Part shown: positions 35,829 to 46,048 of the stretch, piece by piece | Position numbering within the stretch: the stretch's first letter is position 1 | How the letters are laid out: each line of letters starts with the position of its first letter | Assembly: GCA_016865035.1 (NCBI GenBank) | Contig: CP018227.1 | Coordinates: forward strand, 3,940,115-4,004,114 | From: Kordiimonadales bacterium IMCC3096 | GTDB lineage: Bacteria; Pseudomonadota; Alphaproteobacteria; Minwuiales; Minwuiaceae | Direction: 5' to 3' | DNA length: 64,000 bases | Translations under genes and position numbers: made by a program | The notes under the pieces: generated by a model | Seen by the model: the letters and a program-made list of their open reading frames with translations, nothing else | Databases searched by the model: none | Told to the model about the DNA's origin: nothing

Positions 35829-37364
35829 TCAGATCTGTCGGCCCGCAGCCTCCCAGTAGGGCGCGCGGAGCTTGCGCTTGAAGATCTTGCCGGAATCCTC
35901 CCGCGGCAGGTCCTTCGCGAAGACGATCTTCTTCGGCACCTTGAAGCGGGCGAGGTGGTCGGCGATGTAGCTGCGCACGTCCGCCTCCGTTACCGAAGTA
36001 TCCGAGAGCTGGATATGCGCGGCCAGCGACTCGCCATATTCATCGTCGGGAATGCCGAACACGGCGCAGTCGCGCACGCCGGGCATGCCGATCAGCACGG
36101 CCTCGATCTCCGCCGGGTAGATGTTCACGCCACCGGAGATGACCATGTCCTTCTTCCGGTCACAGAGGAACAGGAAGCCTTCCTCGTCCATGAAACCGAC
36201 GTCGCCGCAGGTCACCAGATGCTCCAGACCGGCTTCCTTCCGCTTCTCCGGGTTCTTGTTGTAGGTGAAGTCGGGCCAGCCGATCAGCTTCATGTAGACC
36301 TCCCCGATCTCGCCCGGACCCAGGGTCTGCATGTTGTCATCGACGATGCGGACATCGGCATGGGGCAGGGGCCGACCGACCGTGCCGGGCTTGCGCAGCG
36401 CCTCTTCGGAAGTGTGGAAGAAGACCGCGCCGGTCTCCGTTCCGCCGTAGTATTCGTTGATGACCGGTCCCCACCATTCGATCATCCGCCGCTTCACGTC
36501 CGGGGGGCAGGGGGCCGCCGCGTGCACCACGAACTTCAGCGATGACAGGTCGTAGCGGTTGCGTACCTCCTCCGGCAGGTTCAGCAGGCGCACGAACATG
36601 GTCGGCACCATGTGGATGTGGGTCAGCCGTTCCTTCTCGATCAGCGCCAGCAGTTCCTCCGCATCGAATCGCGGCTGCAGGATCACAAGGCCGCAGCAGC
36701 GGGCGGCGAACAGCCCGTAGGCGTTGGGCGCGGAATGATACATCGGGCCGGTGATCACGGTGCGGATCGACGGGTCGGGGCTGATGCCGAAGACCTGGGT
36801 GAACAGGCCGTAGATCTTGTCCTGCACCTCCGGCGTCGCGGGCTCGCGGCGCACGCCCTTCGGATTTCCGGTGGTGCCGGAGGTATAGATCATGTTGGTG
36901 CGCGTCGTCGCAGGCTCCCCAACCATCGGTTCCTGCTGCTGCAGCCAGTCGTTCCAGTTGGTCCGGCCGGCGGGAACGGCACATTCATCCGGGGAGATAC
37001 GATAGGCCTGCATCACCTCCGGCGGGGTCTCCGCCACCAGCACGATGCAGTCGTCGGGGATGCCACCCTCGATCGCCGGCAACAGATCGGCATGAACCAC
37101 CAGCGCGCGGGCATCGCAGTCATCCAGGATGTAGCCGGCTTCCTCCGCCGTGCCATGCCAGTTGATCGGCACCGCATAGGCGCCGGCATTGGTGGCCCCC
37201 ATCGACGCCTCGAAGAAGGCGAAGTCATTGCGCAGCATCAGGCAGACGGCATCATCCTCCCCCACGCCCAGTGCCTTGAAGCCCCCTGCCGCCTTCGCGA
37301 CGTTTGCTTCCAGCGTTTCGCGGTCGAGCCGCCTGTCGCCCGAACGGATGCAATCCTGATCCAT
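35829..37364 (-). CDS. Acyl-CoA synthetase (AMP-forming)
   Basis: The 511-residue enzyme activates a carboxylic acid to its CoA thioester through an acyl-AMP. Present are the P-loop NMIYTSGTTGNPKGVRRE, the A5 motif NEYYGGTETGAV, VTCGDVGFMDEEGFLFLCDR, DMVISGGVNIYPAE and the catalytic Lys in DSGKIFKRKLR. The chain belongs to the FadD/crotonobetaine-like group with broad acid range; the chain-length preference is not visible. ATG 37364 has GGGGAGGAAG about 7 bases upstream and starts the family N-terminus. It is divergent from the mechanosensitive channel gene. Confidence 0.92.
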   Translation of the reverse strand: MDQDCIRSGDRRLDRETLEANVAKAAGGFKALGVGEDDAVCLMLRNDFAFFEASMGATNAGAYAVPINWHGTAEEAGYILDDCDARALVVHADLLPAIEGGIPDDCIVLVAETPPEVMQAYRISPDECAVPAGRTNWNDWLQQQEPMVGEPATTRTNMIYTSGTTGNPKGVRREPATPEVQDKIYGLFTQVFGISPDPSIRTVITGPMYHSAPNAYGLFAARCCGLVILQPRFDAEELLALIEKERLTHIHMVPTMFVRLLNLPEEVRNRYDLSSLKFVVHAAAPCPPDVKRRMIEWWGPVINEYYGGTETGAVFFHTSEEALRKPGTVGRPLPHADVRIVDDNMQTLGPGEIGEVYMKLIGWPDFTYNKNPEKRKEAGLEHLVTCGDVGFMDEEGFLFLCDRKKDMVISGGVNIYPAEIEAVLIGMPGVRDCAVFGIPDDEYGESLAAHIQLSDTSVTEADVRSYIADHLARFKVPKKIVFAKDLPREDSGKIFKRKLRAPYWEAAGRQI

Positions 37365-37537
37365 GGCCAGCTTCCTCCCCAGTAAGTGGTCCCGTCGGGC
37401 ATTGTTCACCACAAGTCGCGCGAAGGTAAAGCGGGCAGCTTGCATGGCGGGCAGGAAGGGGCTTCCCGTTAACCAGACACTGCGCCATCATCCGTTTGCC
37501 GTGTCGGGGGGCGCAGGTGAATGATGGGGGAATTGCC

Positions 37538-39826
37538 TTGCGCAAGTTGCTGATGCTGATCGGCCTGTCCGCGCTGTTGCTGTCCGGCGCTCTTTCCGTC
37601 CAGGCCCAGATCCCCGGCGTGTCCGGCGGGACCCAGCCTGCGGAGACTGCGGCCCTGCCGGAGAATCCGACACCCGAACAGGTGCGGGAGATGGTATCGC
37701 GCCTGTCTGACGAGCAGGTCCGTGCCCTGTTGCTGCAACGGCTCGATGCGGTGGCGGCATCCGGCAGCGGCAATGCTGAATCGGGCAGCCTGATCGACTT
37801 TCTCGGACGCGCGGCCAGCGATGTCGCGGAGTCGGTGACCGACGCGGTGGAACGCTTGCCGACGCTGGGCCGCAGCCAGTCCCGTGCCTTCGCACGCTTT
37901 GCGGAGGAACGCGGTGCCGGCGGGGTCTTCCGGTTCTTCGCGCTGCTTGCCTTTGGGGTCGGCGCCGGTCTCGCCGCCGCCTGGCTGGCCAATCGCATCG
38001 CCGGACGCTGGCGCGACCGCATTCAGGCCGCCACGGGACGGGAGGGGCTGAAGGAGATCGTACGCATCCTGGGGCTGCGCCTGCTGATGGACATGGCCGG
38101 GCTGCTGGTCTTCGCGCTGGTCTCGCGCACCGTGCTGGGCATCCTGATGACCGACGTGGACCGGGAGATCGCGCGGCTGTTCGTCACCAGCCTGATCGTG
38201 CTGCCAATGGGCATGTCTGCGGTCGTGAGCTTCCTGATCGCACCACGTCGCCCGGAACTGCGGTTGGTGAACACGGATGACGAGACGGCGCGCTTCCTTC
38301 ATCGCCGACAGATCATCTTTGCCCTGATTGTCGGCTTCCAGTACCTGATCATCGAGTTCAACCGTGTCCACGGGGTGCCGGTGGGCGAGACGCGGATCGG
38401 TTTCTGGCTCAATCTCTGGGTGCTGTCCTATGTTGCCTGGGCAAGCTGGCGTGCGCGCCGCGGTCTGCGCATGATGATGCGCGGCGGTGACGAGGAACTG
38501 GGGCCGATCGAGCGCCGTGTGGCCGACAACTTCCCCTACATGGTGATCGCGCTCTGCGCCCTGACCTGGCTGCTGGTGGAGATCCTGACCGGGCAGGGCA
38601 TGTTCGAACTGGTCGCTGACGGACAGGCCTATGTGACCCTCTTCATCCTGATCATGTGCCCGACCCTCGACACGATGGTCCGTGGCCTGGTGCGGCACCT
38701 GACGCCACCGATGAAGGGAGAGGGCGTGGTGGCGGAGGAGGCCTTTGCCGCAACGCGGCGCAGCTATGTCCGCATCGGCCGGGCCATCACCTTCGCCATC
38801 GTCATCATCCTGATCGCGCAGATCTGGCAGATTGACTTCCGCAATCTGGCGAGTGCCGGTTTCGGTGCACGGGCGGCGGCATCGATTGTCCAGGTGCTCG
38901 TCGTGCTGGGTGTCGGTTTCGTGGTCTACGAGGTGGTGACACTCTGGATCAACCGGAAGCTGGCCAACGAGCAGACCGCGCTCGGCATCGACCTGAACTC
39001 CGAGGAGGTCGGCGCAGAGGGCGGCGGCGCGGGCGGCTCCCGACTGTCGACCGTGCTTCCCCTGCTGCGCTGGACCTCGCAGGCGGCAATCGTGACCATC
39101 ACGCTGCTGCTGGCGCTCGGGAACCTGGGCCTCGACATCACGCCACTGCTCGCTGGTGCCGGTATCGTCGGTCTGGCCATCGGCTTCGGTGCGCAGAAGC
39201 TGGTGGCGGATATCGTCTCGGGCATCTTCTTCCTGATCGATGACGCCTTCCGGACCGGTGAATATGTGGAGATCGAGAGCACGGTTGGAACCGTGGAGAA
39301 GATCTCCATCCGGTCCCTGCAGTTACGCCATCATCGCGGCAGCATCCACACCATCCCGTTCGGTGCGGTGCCGAAGATCACCAACTATTCGCGCGACTGG
39401 GTGATCATGAAGCTGAAGTTCACGGTGCCCTTCGAGACCGACCTGAAGAAGGTCAAGAACATCTTCAAGCAGATCGGCAAGGAACTGAGTCAGATCCCTG
39501 AATTTGAAGGTGATCTGATCCAGACATTCAAGAGCCAGGGCGTGCTGGAAGTTGACGACGTGGGCATCGTGGTGCGCGGCAAGTTCATGGCCAAGCCGGG
39601 TACCCAGTTCACCATCCGCAAGTTCATCTACGACCGTGTGCAGAAGCTGTTCGACGAGAACGGCGTCCAGTTCGCCCGGCGCGAAGTACGTGTGCGGGTC
39701 AATGGCGGCTCCGATGACGAGACCGTGCCCCAGCTCACCGAGGAGCAGAAGCGCCAGATCGCTGCGGCGGCCTCCGACCAGGCCGGCTCTGATGGATCGG
39801 CATCCGGAGGATCAGGCGCCGCGTAG
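37538..39826 (+). CDS. Large MscS-family mechanosensitive ion channel
   Basis: This 762-residue inner-membrane protein is much longer than E. coli MscS (286). A signal peptide (MRKLLMLIGLSALLLSGALS) leads to a periplasmic segment of ~110 residues that includes PEQVREMVSRLSDEQVRAL. About seven to nine membrane segments follow. The MscS pore helix TM3 reads GAGIVGLAIGFGAQKLVADI, followed by the beta domain (GEYVEIESTVGTVEKISIRS) and the C-terminal cytoplasmic vestibule. It likely releases solutes on hypo-osmotic shock. The start is TTG 37538, with GGGGGA upstream; GTG 37517 in frame is an alternative. The C-terminal ~40 residues are low-complexity (Ser/Gly/Ala). Confidence 0.92.
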   Translation: MRKLLMLIGLSALLLSGALSVQAQIPGVSGGTQPAETAALPENPTPEQVREMVSRLSDEQVRALLLQRLDAVAASGSGNAESGSLIDFLGRAASDVAESVTDAVERLPTLGRSQSRAFARFAEERGAGGVFRFFALLAFGVGAGLAAAWLANRIAGRWRDRIQAATGREGLKEIVRILGLRLLMDMAGLLVFALVSRTVLGILMTDVDREIARLFVTSLIVLPMGMSAVVSFLIAPRRPELRLVNTDDETARFLHRRQIIFALIVGFQYLIIEFNRVHGVPVGETRIGFWLNLWVLSYVAWASWRARRGLRMMMRGGDEELGPIERRVADNFPYMVIALCALTWLLVEILTGQGMFELVADGQAYVTLFILIMCPTLDTMVRGLVRHLTPPMKGEGVVAEEAFAATRRSYVRIGRAITFAIVIILIAQIWQIDFRNLASAGFGARAAASIVQVLVVLGVGFVVYEVVTLWINRKLANEQTALGIDLNSEEVGAEGGGAGGSRLSTVLPLLRWTSQAAIVTITLLLALGNLGLDITPLLAGAGIVGLAIGFGAQKLVADIVSGIFFLIDDAFRTGEYVEIESTVGTVEKISIRSLQLRHHRGSIHTIPFGAVPKITNYSRDWVIMKLKFTVPFETDLKKVKNIFKQIGKELSQIPEFEGDLIQTFKSQGVLEVDDVGIVVRGKFMAKPGTQFTIRKFIYDRVQKLFDENGVQFARREVRVRVNGGSDDETVPQLTEEQKRQIAAAASDQAGSDGSASGGSGAA

Positions 39827-40618
39827 GCCCAGAACGTCGATCATGTCGTAGCGGCCGGGCTTGCGCCCCGCGCACCACAGTGCCGCGCGGACGGCACCGG
39901 CAGCAAAGATGCGCCGGTCGTTGGCGATGTGGTTCAGCACCACCCGTTCGTTGTCACTGGCGAAGACAACCGAATGCTCCCCCACCACATTGCCGCCACG
40001 CAGCGCGGAATAGCCGATCTGGCCCTTCTGGCGCTCCCCAGTGATGCCGTGGCGACCGCCGACCGCGACCGCTTCATGGTCCTGTCCCCGACCTTCCGCC
40101 ACCGCCTTGCCGAGCATGTATGCCGTGCCTGACGGGGCATCCACCTTCCAGCGGTGATGCATCTCCGTCACCTCCACATCCCAGTCGATGCCCAGCGCTG
40201 CGGCGACCTGCGCGGTCACCTGCACCAGCAGGTTGACCCCCAGCGACATGTTGCCGGCCTGCATGACCGCTATCTCGCGCGCGGCCTCGTCAACCTTCGC
40301 GTCATCCTCCGCCGTCATGCCGGTGGTGCCGATGACCATGGCCGTTCCGTGCCGTCGGGCATGACCGAGGTTTGCGACAGTTGCTGCCGGTACGGTGAAG
40401 TCGATCACCACGTCTGCATTTCCGAAGACGGTATCCGGATCATCGCTGAGTGCCACGCCCACCGGTTCGATGCCGATCAGCTTGCCCAGGTCCTGGCCGA
40501 TCCCGTCCGTACCGGACCGCTCAAGTCCGCCCGCGATTTTCGCGCCGTCGGTCTCATGCACCTCCGTCAGCAGCATCCGGCCCATGCGTCCGGCGGCACC
40601 TGCAATTGCTATTCTCAT
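39812..40618 (-). CDS. dapB: 4-hydroxy-tetrahydrodipicolinate reductase
   Basis: DapB is a lysine and diaminopimelate biosynthesis enzyme using NAD(P)H. The 268-residue product begins MRIAIAGAAGRMGRML and has VIDFTVPAAT, GTTGM and the family signature EVTEMHHRWKVDAPSGTA with the catalytic His/Lys. ATG 40618 is preceded by GGGAGGA with 5-base spacing. It ends with a 15-base tail-to-tail overlap with the mscS-type gene. The class V aminotransferase gene lies 20 bases upstream on the same strand, so the two are co-transcribed. Confidence 0.96.
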   Translation of the reverse strand: MRIAIAGAAGRMGRMLLTEVHETDGAKIAGGLERSGTDGIGQDLGKLIGIEPVGVALSDDPDTVFGNADVVIDFTVPAATVANLGHARRHGTAMVIGTTGMTAEDDAKVDEAAREIAVMQAGNMSLGVNLLVQVTAQVAAALGIDWDVEVTEMHHRWKVDAPSGTAYMLGKAVAEGRGQDHEAVAVGGRHGITGERQKGQIGYSALRGGNVVGEHSVVFASDNERVVLNHIANDRRIFAAGAVRAALWCAGRKPGRYDMIDVLGLRGA

Positions 40619-40638
40619 GACTGTTCCTCCCGCAGGCT

Positions 40639-41772
40639 TCAGATGATCGATGACAGGGCCTGGATCAGGCGATCCGTATCCGCGTCGGTATTGTAGAGGT
40701 GAGGCGTCACGCGCATCGAGTCCCCACGCTGACTGATGTAGACCTGTTGCGCCGCCATGTCCTGCACTAGGGTCTCCGGTGCGCCGTCGGGGAACCGCAG
40801 ACCCAGGAAGTGCGGTGCCCGCGTGCCCTCCGGCGGTGCCAGCAGGCCAAGCTTCTCCGCCCTGGCCGCAATGTCGCCGGTGCGGGCGCCGAGAGTCTCG
40901 GAGATGGCCTCCGGTGTCCAGTCGAGCAGGTGCTCCATGGCACTGATCGCACCGGGCAGCAGGGCGAAGTTCGACCGCTCCCCCATGTCGAAGCGGCGCG
41001 CGCCGGGCTGCAGGGCATCGGTGTAGTCCAGCAGCCGCGCGAAATTCTCCGACCCGGCACGGGTGATCCAGCCCTGTTCCAGCGCACGGCCCTGCTGCCA
41101 TTTCGGCGCGACATACATGAAGCCGACCGAATAGGGACCAAGCAGCCACTTGTAGCAGGCGCTGACCATGAAATCGGGCTGCACGTCCGCGACCGAGAAC
41201 GGCATGGCGCCGAGCGACTGCGTCAGGTCGAGCACAAGCGCGGCTCCGACGGACCGGAGCTTCTGACCCACCGCCACCAGATCGATCAGGCTGCCGTCGG
41301 TCCAGTGGTTGTGGGGCAGGGCAGCAATGGCGGTACGGTAGCTGATGGCGTCCAGGATGACACGGGTCCAGTCACCGTCCTGTTCGCGCTGCAGCGTGCG
41401 AAGCTCCGCCCCCGAATCCGCGGCCAGATCACGCCAGCTGTAGACGTTGGAGGGAAACTGGTCCCGCAGCACCAGAATCTCCTGTCCCGCAGCCACCGGC
41501 AGGTTCGCGGCGGCTGTGGCAATGCCGTAGCTGGCGGCGGGGACGATGGCGACATCGTCGGCAGACGCGCCGATCAGCCGCCCGAACAGACCCCGTGCCT
41601 GCTCGCTCTCGGTGAAGAAATCCTGCGGTGTCACGGTCCAGGGACGTGCCTTGCGCTGCAAACCGGTGCTGCTTGCCGCCACGACGGGCTTCATCAGGGG
41701 CGACATGTAGGCACAGTTGAGGTAGGCGATATCGTCCGGAATTTCGAACAGATGACGTTGCGAGGCGATCAT
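40639..41772 (-). CDS. PLP-dependent aminotransferase class V-fold enzyme
   Basis: The 377-residue protein has the fold of cysteine desulfurase, kynureninase and serine-glyoxylate aminotransferase. The PLP Lys is in VSACYKWLLGPYSVGFMY, and LPHNHWTDGS and LVLDLTQSLGAMP carry the expected pyridine-binding residues (Asp, His). The C-terminus ends in RVTPHLYNTDADTDRLIQAL, typical of these aminotransferases. The substrate is not visible; kynureninase-like or isopenicillin-N-epimerase-like activities are options. It is upstream of dapB on the same strand with 20-base spacing, while the TPR gene diverges. Confidence 0.9.
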   Translation of the reverse strand: MIASQRHLFEIPDDIAYLNCAYMSPLMKPVVAASSTGLQRKARPWTVTPQDFFTESEQARGLFGRLIGASADDVAIVPAASYGIATAAANLPVAAGQEILVLRDQFPSNVYSWRDLAADSGAELRTLQREQDGDWTRVILDAISYRTAIAALPHNHWTDGSLIDLVAVGQKLRSVGAALVLDLTQSLGAMPFSVADVQPDFMVSACYKWLLGPYSVGFMYVAPKWQQGRALEQGWITRAGSENFARLLDYTDALQPGARRFDMGERSNFALLPGAISAMEHLLDWTPEAISETLGARTGDIAARAEKLGLLAPPEGTRAPHFLGLRFPDGAPETLVQDMAAQQVYISQRGDSMRVTPHLYNTDADTDRLIQALSSII

Positions 41773-41805
41773 GACAGGTCAGTCCATACTGGCAGGAGGC
41801 GGCAC

Positions 41806-42582
41806 TTGAACCGGCACGCCCCCATGCGTCAAGCACTGGCGCTGCTGCTGGCAGGCTGGGCCATGTCGGCGGGCACGGCGGCCGCCCAGGCGCTGATCCC
41901 GACCGTGAAGAGCTATCAGGCATGTACGGAGGCCGTGGACCGCGATCCGGAGACCGGCATGACGGCGGCCCTGCAATGGCGCGACCTCGGCGGGGGCAGG
42001 GCGGCGGAACATTGCGTGGCACTGGCGCTGGCGGCGAACGGCAATAGCCGCCTTGCCGCCACACGGATGCAGGACCTGGCGGAGGTCTTCGGCGGTGCGC
42101 GGCCGGATATGGCGGCCACCATCATGTCCCAGGCAGCGGCGCTGTGGGTGCTGGCGCGGGAGGATGCGCGGGCGCTGACGGCGCTGGACCGGGCACTGGA
42201 ATGGCAGGGCAACAGCGCGGCGCTGCATCTGGACCGCGCCCATGTGCTGGCCGGTCTGAAACGCTTCGATGAAGCCCAGCAGGAAACGGACATTGTGCTC
42301 TCCATCGACGACCTTTCGGCGGAAGCCTATGCCCTGCGCGCCATGATCAACCGCCAGACGGGGCAGGTTGCGGCGGCGGAGAGCGACATCGTCAACGCGC
42401 TGGCGCTGCAGCCCGACCAGCCGCAAGCTCTGGTGGAACGTGCCCGATCCCGCGCAGGTGCCGGGGACATTCGTGGCGCGCGGGAGGACCTGCTGAGCGT
42501 CATAGCGCAGGACGAAACGGCGGCGGTGGCGGAGGATGCGCGCCGCCTGCTGGAGCAGTTGGACGTGGCCATTTCCGACTGA
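41806..42582 (+). CDS. TPR-repeat secreted protein
   Basis: The 258-residue product has a signal peptide (MRQALALLLAGWAMSAGTAAAQ after a short N-terminal extension), so it is periplasmic. Tetratricopeptide-like helical repeats fill the rest (AALHLDRAHVLAGLKRFDEA, AEAYALRAMINRQTGQVAAA, PQALVERARSRAGAGDIRGA), serving as a protein-interaction scaffold. The start is a TTG at 41806 with a strong AGGAGG 6 bases before it; the first ATG (41824) has none. It is followed 74 bases later by lepA. Confidence 0.85.
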   Translation: MNRHAPMRQALALLLAGWAMSAGTAAAQALIPTVKSYQACTEAVDRDPETGMTAALQWRDLGGGRAAEHCVALALAANGNSRLAATRMQDLAEVFGGARPDMAATIMSQAAALWVLAREDARALTALDRALEWQGNSAALHLDRAHVLAGLKRFDEAQQETDIVLSIDDLSAEAYALRAMINRQTGQVAAAESDIVNALALQPDQPQALVERARSRAGAGDIRGAREDLLSVIAQDETAAVAEDARRLLEQLDVAISD

Positions 42583-42656
42583 GCCGGTGAGCCTGCACGC
42601 CTCAGCCTCACAGCGTGCTTGCAAGCATGGGCAGGCAGACCTAATACTCCGCCGCC

Positions 42657-44456
42657 ATGGACCTCAAGAACATCCGAAATTTCTCGATCGTCGCTCACAT
42701 CGACCACGGCAAGTCCACACTTGCCGACCGGTTGATCGAGGCGACTGGTGGCCTGGAAAATCGCGAGATGCAGGCGCAGGTGCTCGACTCCATGGATCTG
42801 GAGCGGGAACGCGGCATCACGATCAAGGCCCAGACCGTTCGCCTGGCCTACAAGGCGCAGGACGGCGAGACCTACATCCTGAACCTGATCGACACCCCCG
42901 GCCACGTCGACTTCTCCTATGAAGTCAGCCGAAGCCTGGCAGCCTGCGAGGGCGCGCTGCTGGTGGTGGACGCCAGCCAGGGGGTCGAGGCGCAGACGCT
43001 GGCCAACGTCTATCTGGCCATCGAAAACGATCTCGACATCGTACCGGTGCTGAACAAGGTCGACCTGCCTGCTGCCGATCCTGACCGGGTGAAGGAGCAG
43101 ATCGAGGATGTGATCGGCATCGACGCCTCCGACGCAGTCATGATCTCCGCCAAGACCGGCCTCGGGGTCCCGGACGTGCTGGAGGCGCTGGTGACCCGGC
43201 TGCCCGCACCGAAGGGCGACCGTGATGCGCCGCTGAAGGCGCTGCTGGTGGACAGCTGGTACGACGCCTATCTGGGCGTGGTCGTGCTGGTCCGCATCAT
43301 CGACGGCGCCATGAAGAAGGGATCGAAGATCCGCCTGATGTCGAGCGGTGCCACGCACCAGATCGACCGGGTGGGCATCTTCACGCCGAAGATGGCGACC
43401 GTGCCGGAACTGGGGCCGGGGGAGATCGGCTTCTTCACCGCTTCCATCAAGACGGTGGCGGAGACCGATGTCGGTGACACGGTGACGGATGAAGGCAAGC
43501 CCGCCGCCGAGCCGCTGGCCGGGTTCAAGCCCTCCATCCCCGTGGTGTTCTGTGGCCTGTTCCCGATCGACGCCAATGACTATCAGGACCTGCGTGACAG
43601 CCTGGCCAAGCTGCGGCTGAACGATTCCAGCTTCCATTTCGAGCCGGAGAGCTCCGCAGCACTCGGGTTCGGCTTCCGCTGTGGTTTCCTGGGACTGCTG
43701 CACATGGAGATCGTGCAGGAACGGCTGGAACGGGAATTCAACCTGGACCTGATCACCACGGCACCGAGCGTGGTCTACAAGCTGTACATGACGAACAACA
43801 CGCTGCAGGAACTGCACAACCCGGCCGACATGCCGGATCCGGTGAAGATCGACAGGATCGAGGAGCCGTGGATCAAGGCCACGGTCATGTGCCCCGACGA
43901 ATATCTCGGGTCGATCCTGAAGCTGTGCGAGGAAAAGCGCGGCATCCAGTCCAACCTGACCTATGTCGGCAACCGCGCCATGGTGGAATATGAACTGCCG
44001 CTGTCGGAGGTCGTGTTCGACTTCTACGACCGGCTGAAGTCCGTCAGCCGCGGTTATGCCAGCTTCGACTACGAGATCATCGAATATCGCGAAGGCGACC
44101 TGGTGAAGATGTCGATCATGGTCAACGCCGAACCGGTCGATGCCCTGGCCATGGTGGTCCACCGCAAGCGCGCCTACGAACGCGGGCGGCAACTGGTGGA
44201 ACGGCTGAAGGACCTGATCCCGCGCCAGATGTTCAAGATTCCGATCCAGGCAGCCATCGGCGGCTCCGTCATCGCCCGCGAGACCATCTCCGCCATGCGC
44301 AAGGACGTGACCGCCAAGTGCTACGGCGGCGACGTCACCCGCAAGAAGAAGCTGCTGGAGAAGCAGAAGGAAGGCAAGAAGCGGATGCGCACCTACGGCA
44401 AGGTCGACATCCCGCAGGAAGCCTTCCTCGCCGCACTGCGGATGGGCGACGAATAG
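42657..44456 (+). CDS. lepA: Elongation factor 4 (LepA)
   Basis: LepA is a ribosome-associated GTPase that back-translocates or assists initiation and 30S assembly. The 599-residue product has the G motifs [14 protein letters not shown] (G1), [11 protein letters not shown] (G2), [10 protein letters not shown] (G3) and NKVDLP (G4). Domain II and III follow, then the LepA-specific C-terminal domain with [15 protein letters not shown]. Full length and family-typical. It converges with a secreted hypothetical, 26 bases apart. Confidence 0.97.
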   Translation: MDLKNIRNFSIVAHIDHGKSTLADRLIEATGGLENREMQAQVLDSMDLERERGITIKAQTVRLAYKAQDGETYILNLIDTPGHVDFSYEVSRSLAACEGALLVVDASQGVEAQTLANVYLAIENDLDIVPVLNKVDLPAADPDRVKEQIEDVIGIDASDAVMISAKTGLGVPDVLEALVTRLPAPKGDRDAPLKALLVDSWYDAYLGVVVLVRIIDGAMKKGSKIRLMSSGATHQIDRVGIFTPKMATVPELGPGEIGFFTASIKTVAETDVGDTVTDEGKPAAEPLAGFKPSIPVVFCGLFPIDANDYQDLRDSLAKLRLNDSSFHFEPESSAALGFGFRCGFLGLLHMEIVQERLEREFNLDLITTAPSVVYKLYMTNNTLQELHNPADMPDPVKIDRIEEPWIKATVMCPDEYLGSILKLCEEKRGIQSNLTYVGNRAMVEYELPLSEVVFDFYDRLKSVSRGYASFDYEIIEYREGDLVKMSIMVNAEPVDALAMVVHRKRAYERGRQLVERLKDLIPRQMFKIPIQAAIGGSVIARETISAMRKDVTAKCYGGDVTRKKKLLEKQKEGKKRMRTYGKVDIPQEAFLAALRMGDE

Positions 44457-44482
44457 ATAAATATATCAGGCTGTTGTGGCCG

Positions 44483-45040
44483 TCAGTTCGCGTGCTTCAC
44501 CAACTGGCCTGACGCCGAGCGGACCGGTTCGCCGTCGACCAGGCGGGTGAACCTCAGCTTCATGCCGAGGGCGGAGAGGGTGCGGTCGTAGACCTGCAGG
44601 TCGGCCTTGCCGTCTTCCCGGACACCCAGGCTGTAGACGGTCAGGGTCTGGTCGGCGATGCGGGCCCAGTGCAGGGCCTCGCCGCTCATCGGATCGACCG
44701 TCTTGTCCTCCCGCCAGACATTGGGGCGGGTGGGATCGGGGATGAACTGGACCACCGCCTGCTTCAGCTCTTCCTTCGGGGCGTTCGGGTCGCCGGCCTG
44801 GCGCAGCACGGTCGACCAGCGCAGGGAGAAGCCGCCGACGGCAAAGGGCCGGATCTCCACATCCAGGTCACGCGCGGTCACCCGGAAGTGGGAACTGACC
44901 TCGTTCTCCGAGACGGCGCTGCCTTTCCAGAGACCCTGGAACGCCTTGATGCTGAGGTCCTTGGCCAAGGTGGGGGAGGCGACCACCAGGGGAACCAGAA
45001 TCGTCGCCGCCGTCAGAACCCGTCCAAGAACCTTGCGCAT
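44483..45040 (-). CDS. Secreted hypothetical protein
   Basis: The 185-residue protein has a clear signal peptide (MRKVLGRVLTAATILVPLVV, cleavage after ALA/K near residue 26) and a soluble beta-rich body (FQGLWKGSAVSENE, VEIRPFAVGGFSLRWSTVL). It resembles lipocalin-like or calycin-type secreted proteins in that pattern, but no family is recognised. It follows hemF by 35 bases on the same strand, which suggests read-through expression rather than a shared function. Confidence 0.75.
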   Translation of the reverse strand: MRKVLGRVLTAATILVPLVVASPTLAKDLSIKAFQGLWKGSAVSENEVSSHFRVTARDLDVEIRPFAVGGFSLRWSTVLRQAGDPNAPKEELKQAVVQFIPDPTRPNVWREDKTVDPMSGEALHWARIADQTLTVYSLGVREDGKADLQVYDRTLSALGMKLRFTRLVDGEPVRSASGQLVKHAN

Positions 45041-45075
45041 CGCCTGTTGCTCCCCTGTGTCGCATCACCCCGAGA

Positions 45076-45939
45076 TCAGGGCCATTTCACCTCCGGCGGC
45101 AGGCTCATCAGGATGGCTTCGGTGTTGCCGCCGGTCTTCAGTCCGAATGTCGTGCCACGATCATAGATCAGGTTGAACTCCGCGTAACGTCCCCGGCGCA
45201 CCAACTGGTGTTCACGCTCCTCCGCCGTCCAGGGTTCGTTCATGTGGGCGCGAACGATCGGGGCATAGGTGTCGATGAAAGCCTTTCCCACATCGCGGGT
45301 GAAGGCGAAGTCGGCATCCCAGTCGCCGCTGTCGTGGTGATCGTAGAAGATGCCGCCGACACCGCGCGGTTCATTGCGGTGCTTCAGGAAGAAGTACTCG
45401 TCGCACCACTTCTTGAACTTCGGATAGTAGTCCGGGTCATGCGCATCACACGCAGCCTTCATTCCGGCATGGAAGGCGTCCGTGTCGACATCGTTCGGCA
45501 CCATGGGCGTCAGATCGGCGCCGCCGCCGAACCAGCCGACCGAGGTGCGGATGTGGCGGGTGTTCATGTGCACGGCCGGCACGCGCGGGGAACGCATGTG
45601 TGCCACCAGCGAAACCCCGGAGGCCCAGAATCGCCCGCCCGATTCCTTCGCACCCTGGATCTGGCCGACGAAATCGTCGGAGAAGGTGCCGTCAACGGTG
45701 GAGATGTTCACGCCCACCTTCTCGAACACCCGGCCACGCATCACCGACATGACGCCGCCGCCGCCACCCGGACGGTCCCAGGCCGTGCGCTCGAACCGGC
45801 CCGGCGGCAGGTCCGACATCTGGCCGGTCAGTTCATCCTCGATGGCCTCGAAGGTGGCGCAGATCTGGTCCCGCAGTTCCCGGAACCAGGCGCTGGCGGT
45901 TTCCTTGCGCTGCTGGTCGATCTCTGTGCTGTCACTCAT
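45076..45939 (-). CDS. hemF: Oxygen-dependent coproporphyrinogen III oxidase
   Basis: HemF performs the aerobic decarboxylation of coproporphyrinogen III to protoporphyrinogen IX in haem synthesis. The 287-residue product has the signature block [14 protein letters not shown], with [11 protein letters not shown] upstream, and [15 protein letters not shown] plus the [18 protein letters not shown]-terminal block typical of HemF. ATG 45939 is used; upstream codons are not family-like. Its partner genes trmL and the secreted protein share the strand. Confidence 0.96.
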   Translation of the reverse strand: MSDSTEIDQQRKETASAWFRELRDQICATFEAIEDELTGQMSDLPPGRFERTAWDRPGGGGGVMSVMRGRVFEKVGVNISTVDGTFSDDFVGQIQGAKESGGRFWASGVSLVAHMRSPRVPAVHMNTRHIRTSVGWFGGGADLTPMVPNDVDTDAFHAGMKAACDAHDPDYYPKFKKWCDEYFFLKHRNEPRGVGGIFYDHHDSGDWDADFAFTRDVGKAFIDTYAPIVRAHMNEPWTAEEREHQLVRRGRYAEFNLIYDRGTTFGLKTGGNTEAILMSLPPEVKWP

Positions 45940-46048
45940 GCCGTCCGTCCCCCTTGTGCGTTCTGTAGGTGGCACCTGCCGAAGCCGTCTTCTGGCGCGC
46001 TATGAACCCCAGCACCTTGATCGAGGTCAATCGTCAGATGTGATCCGG

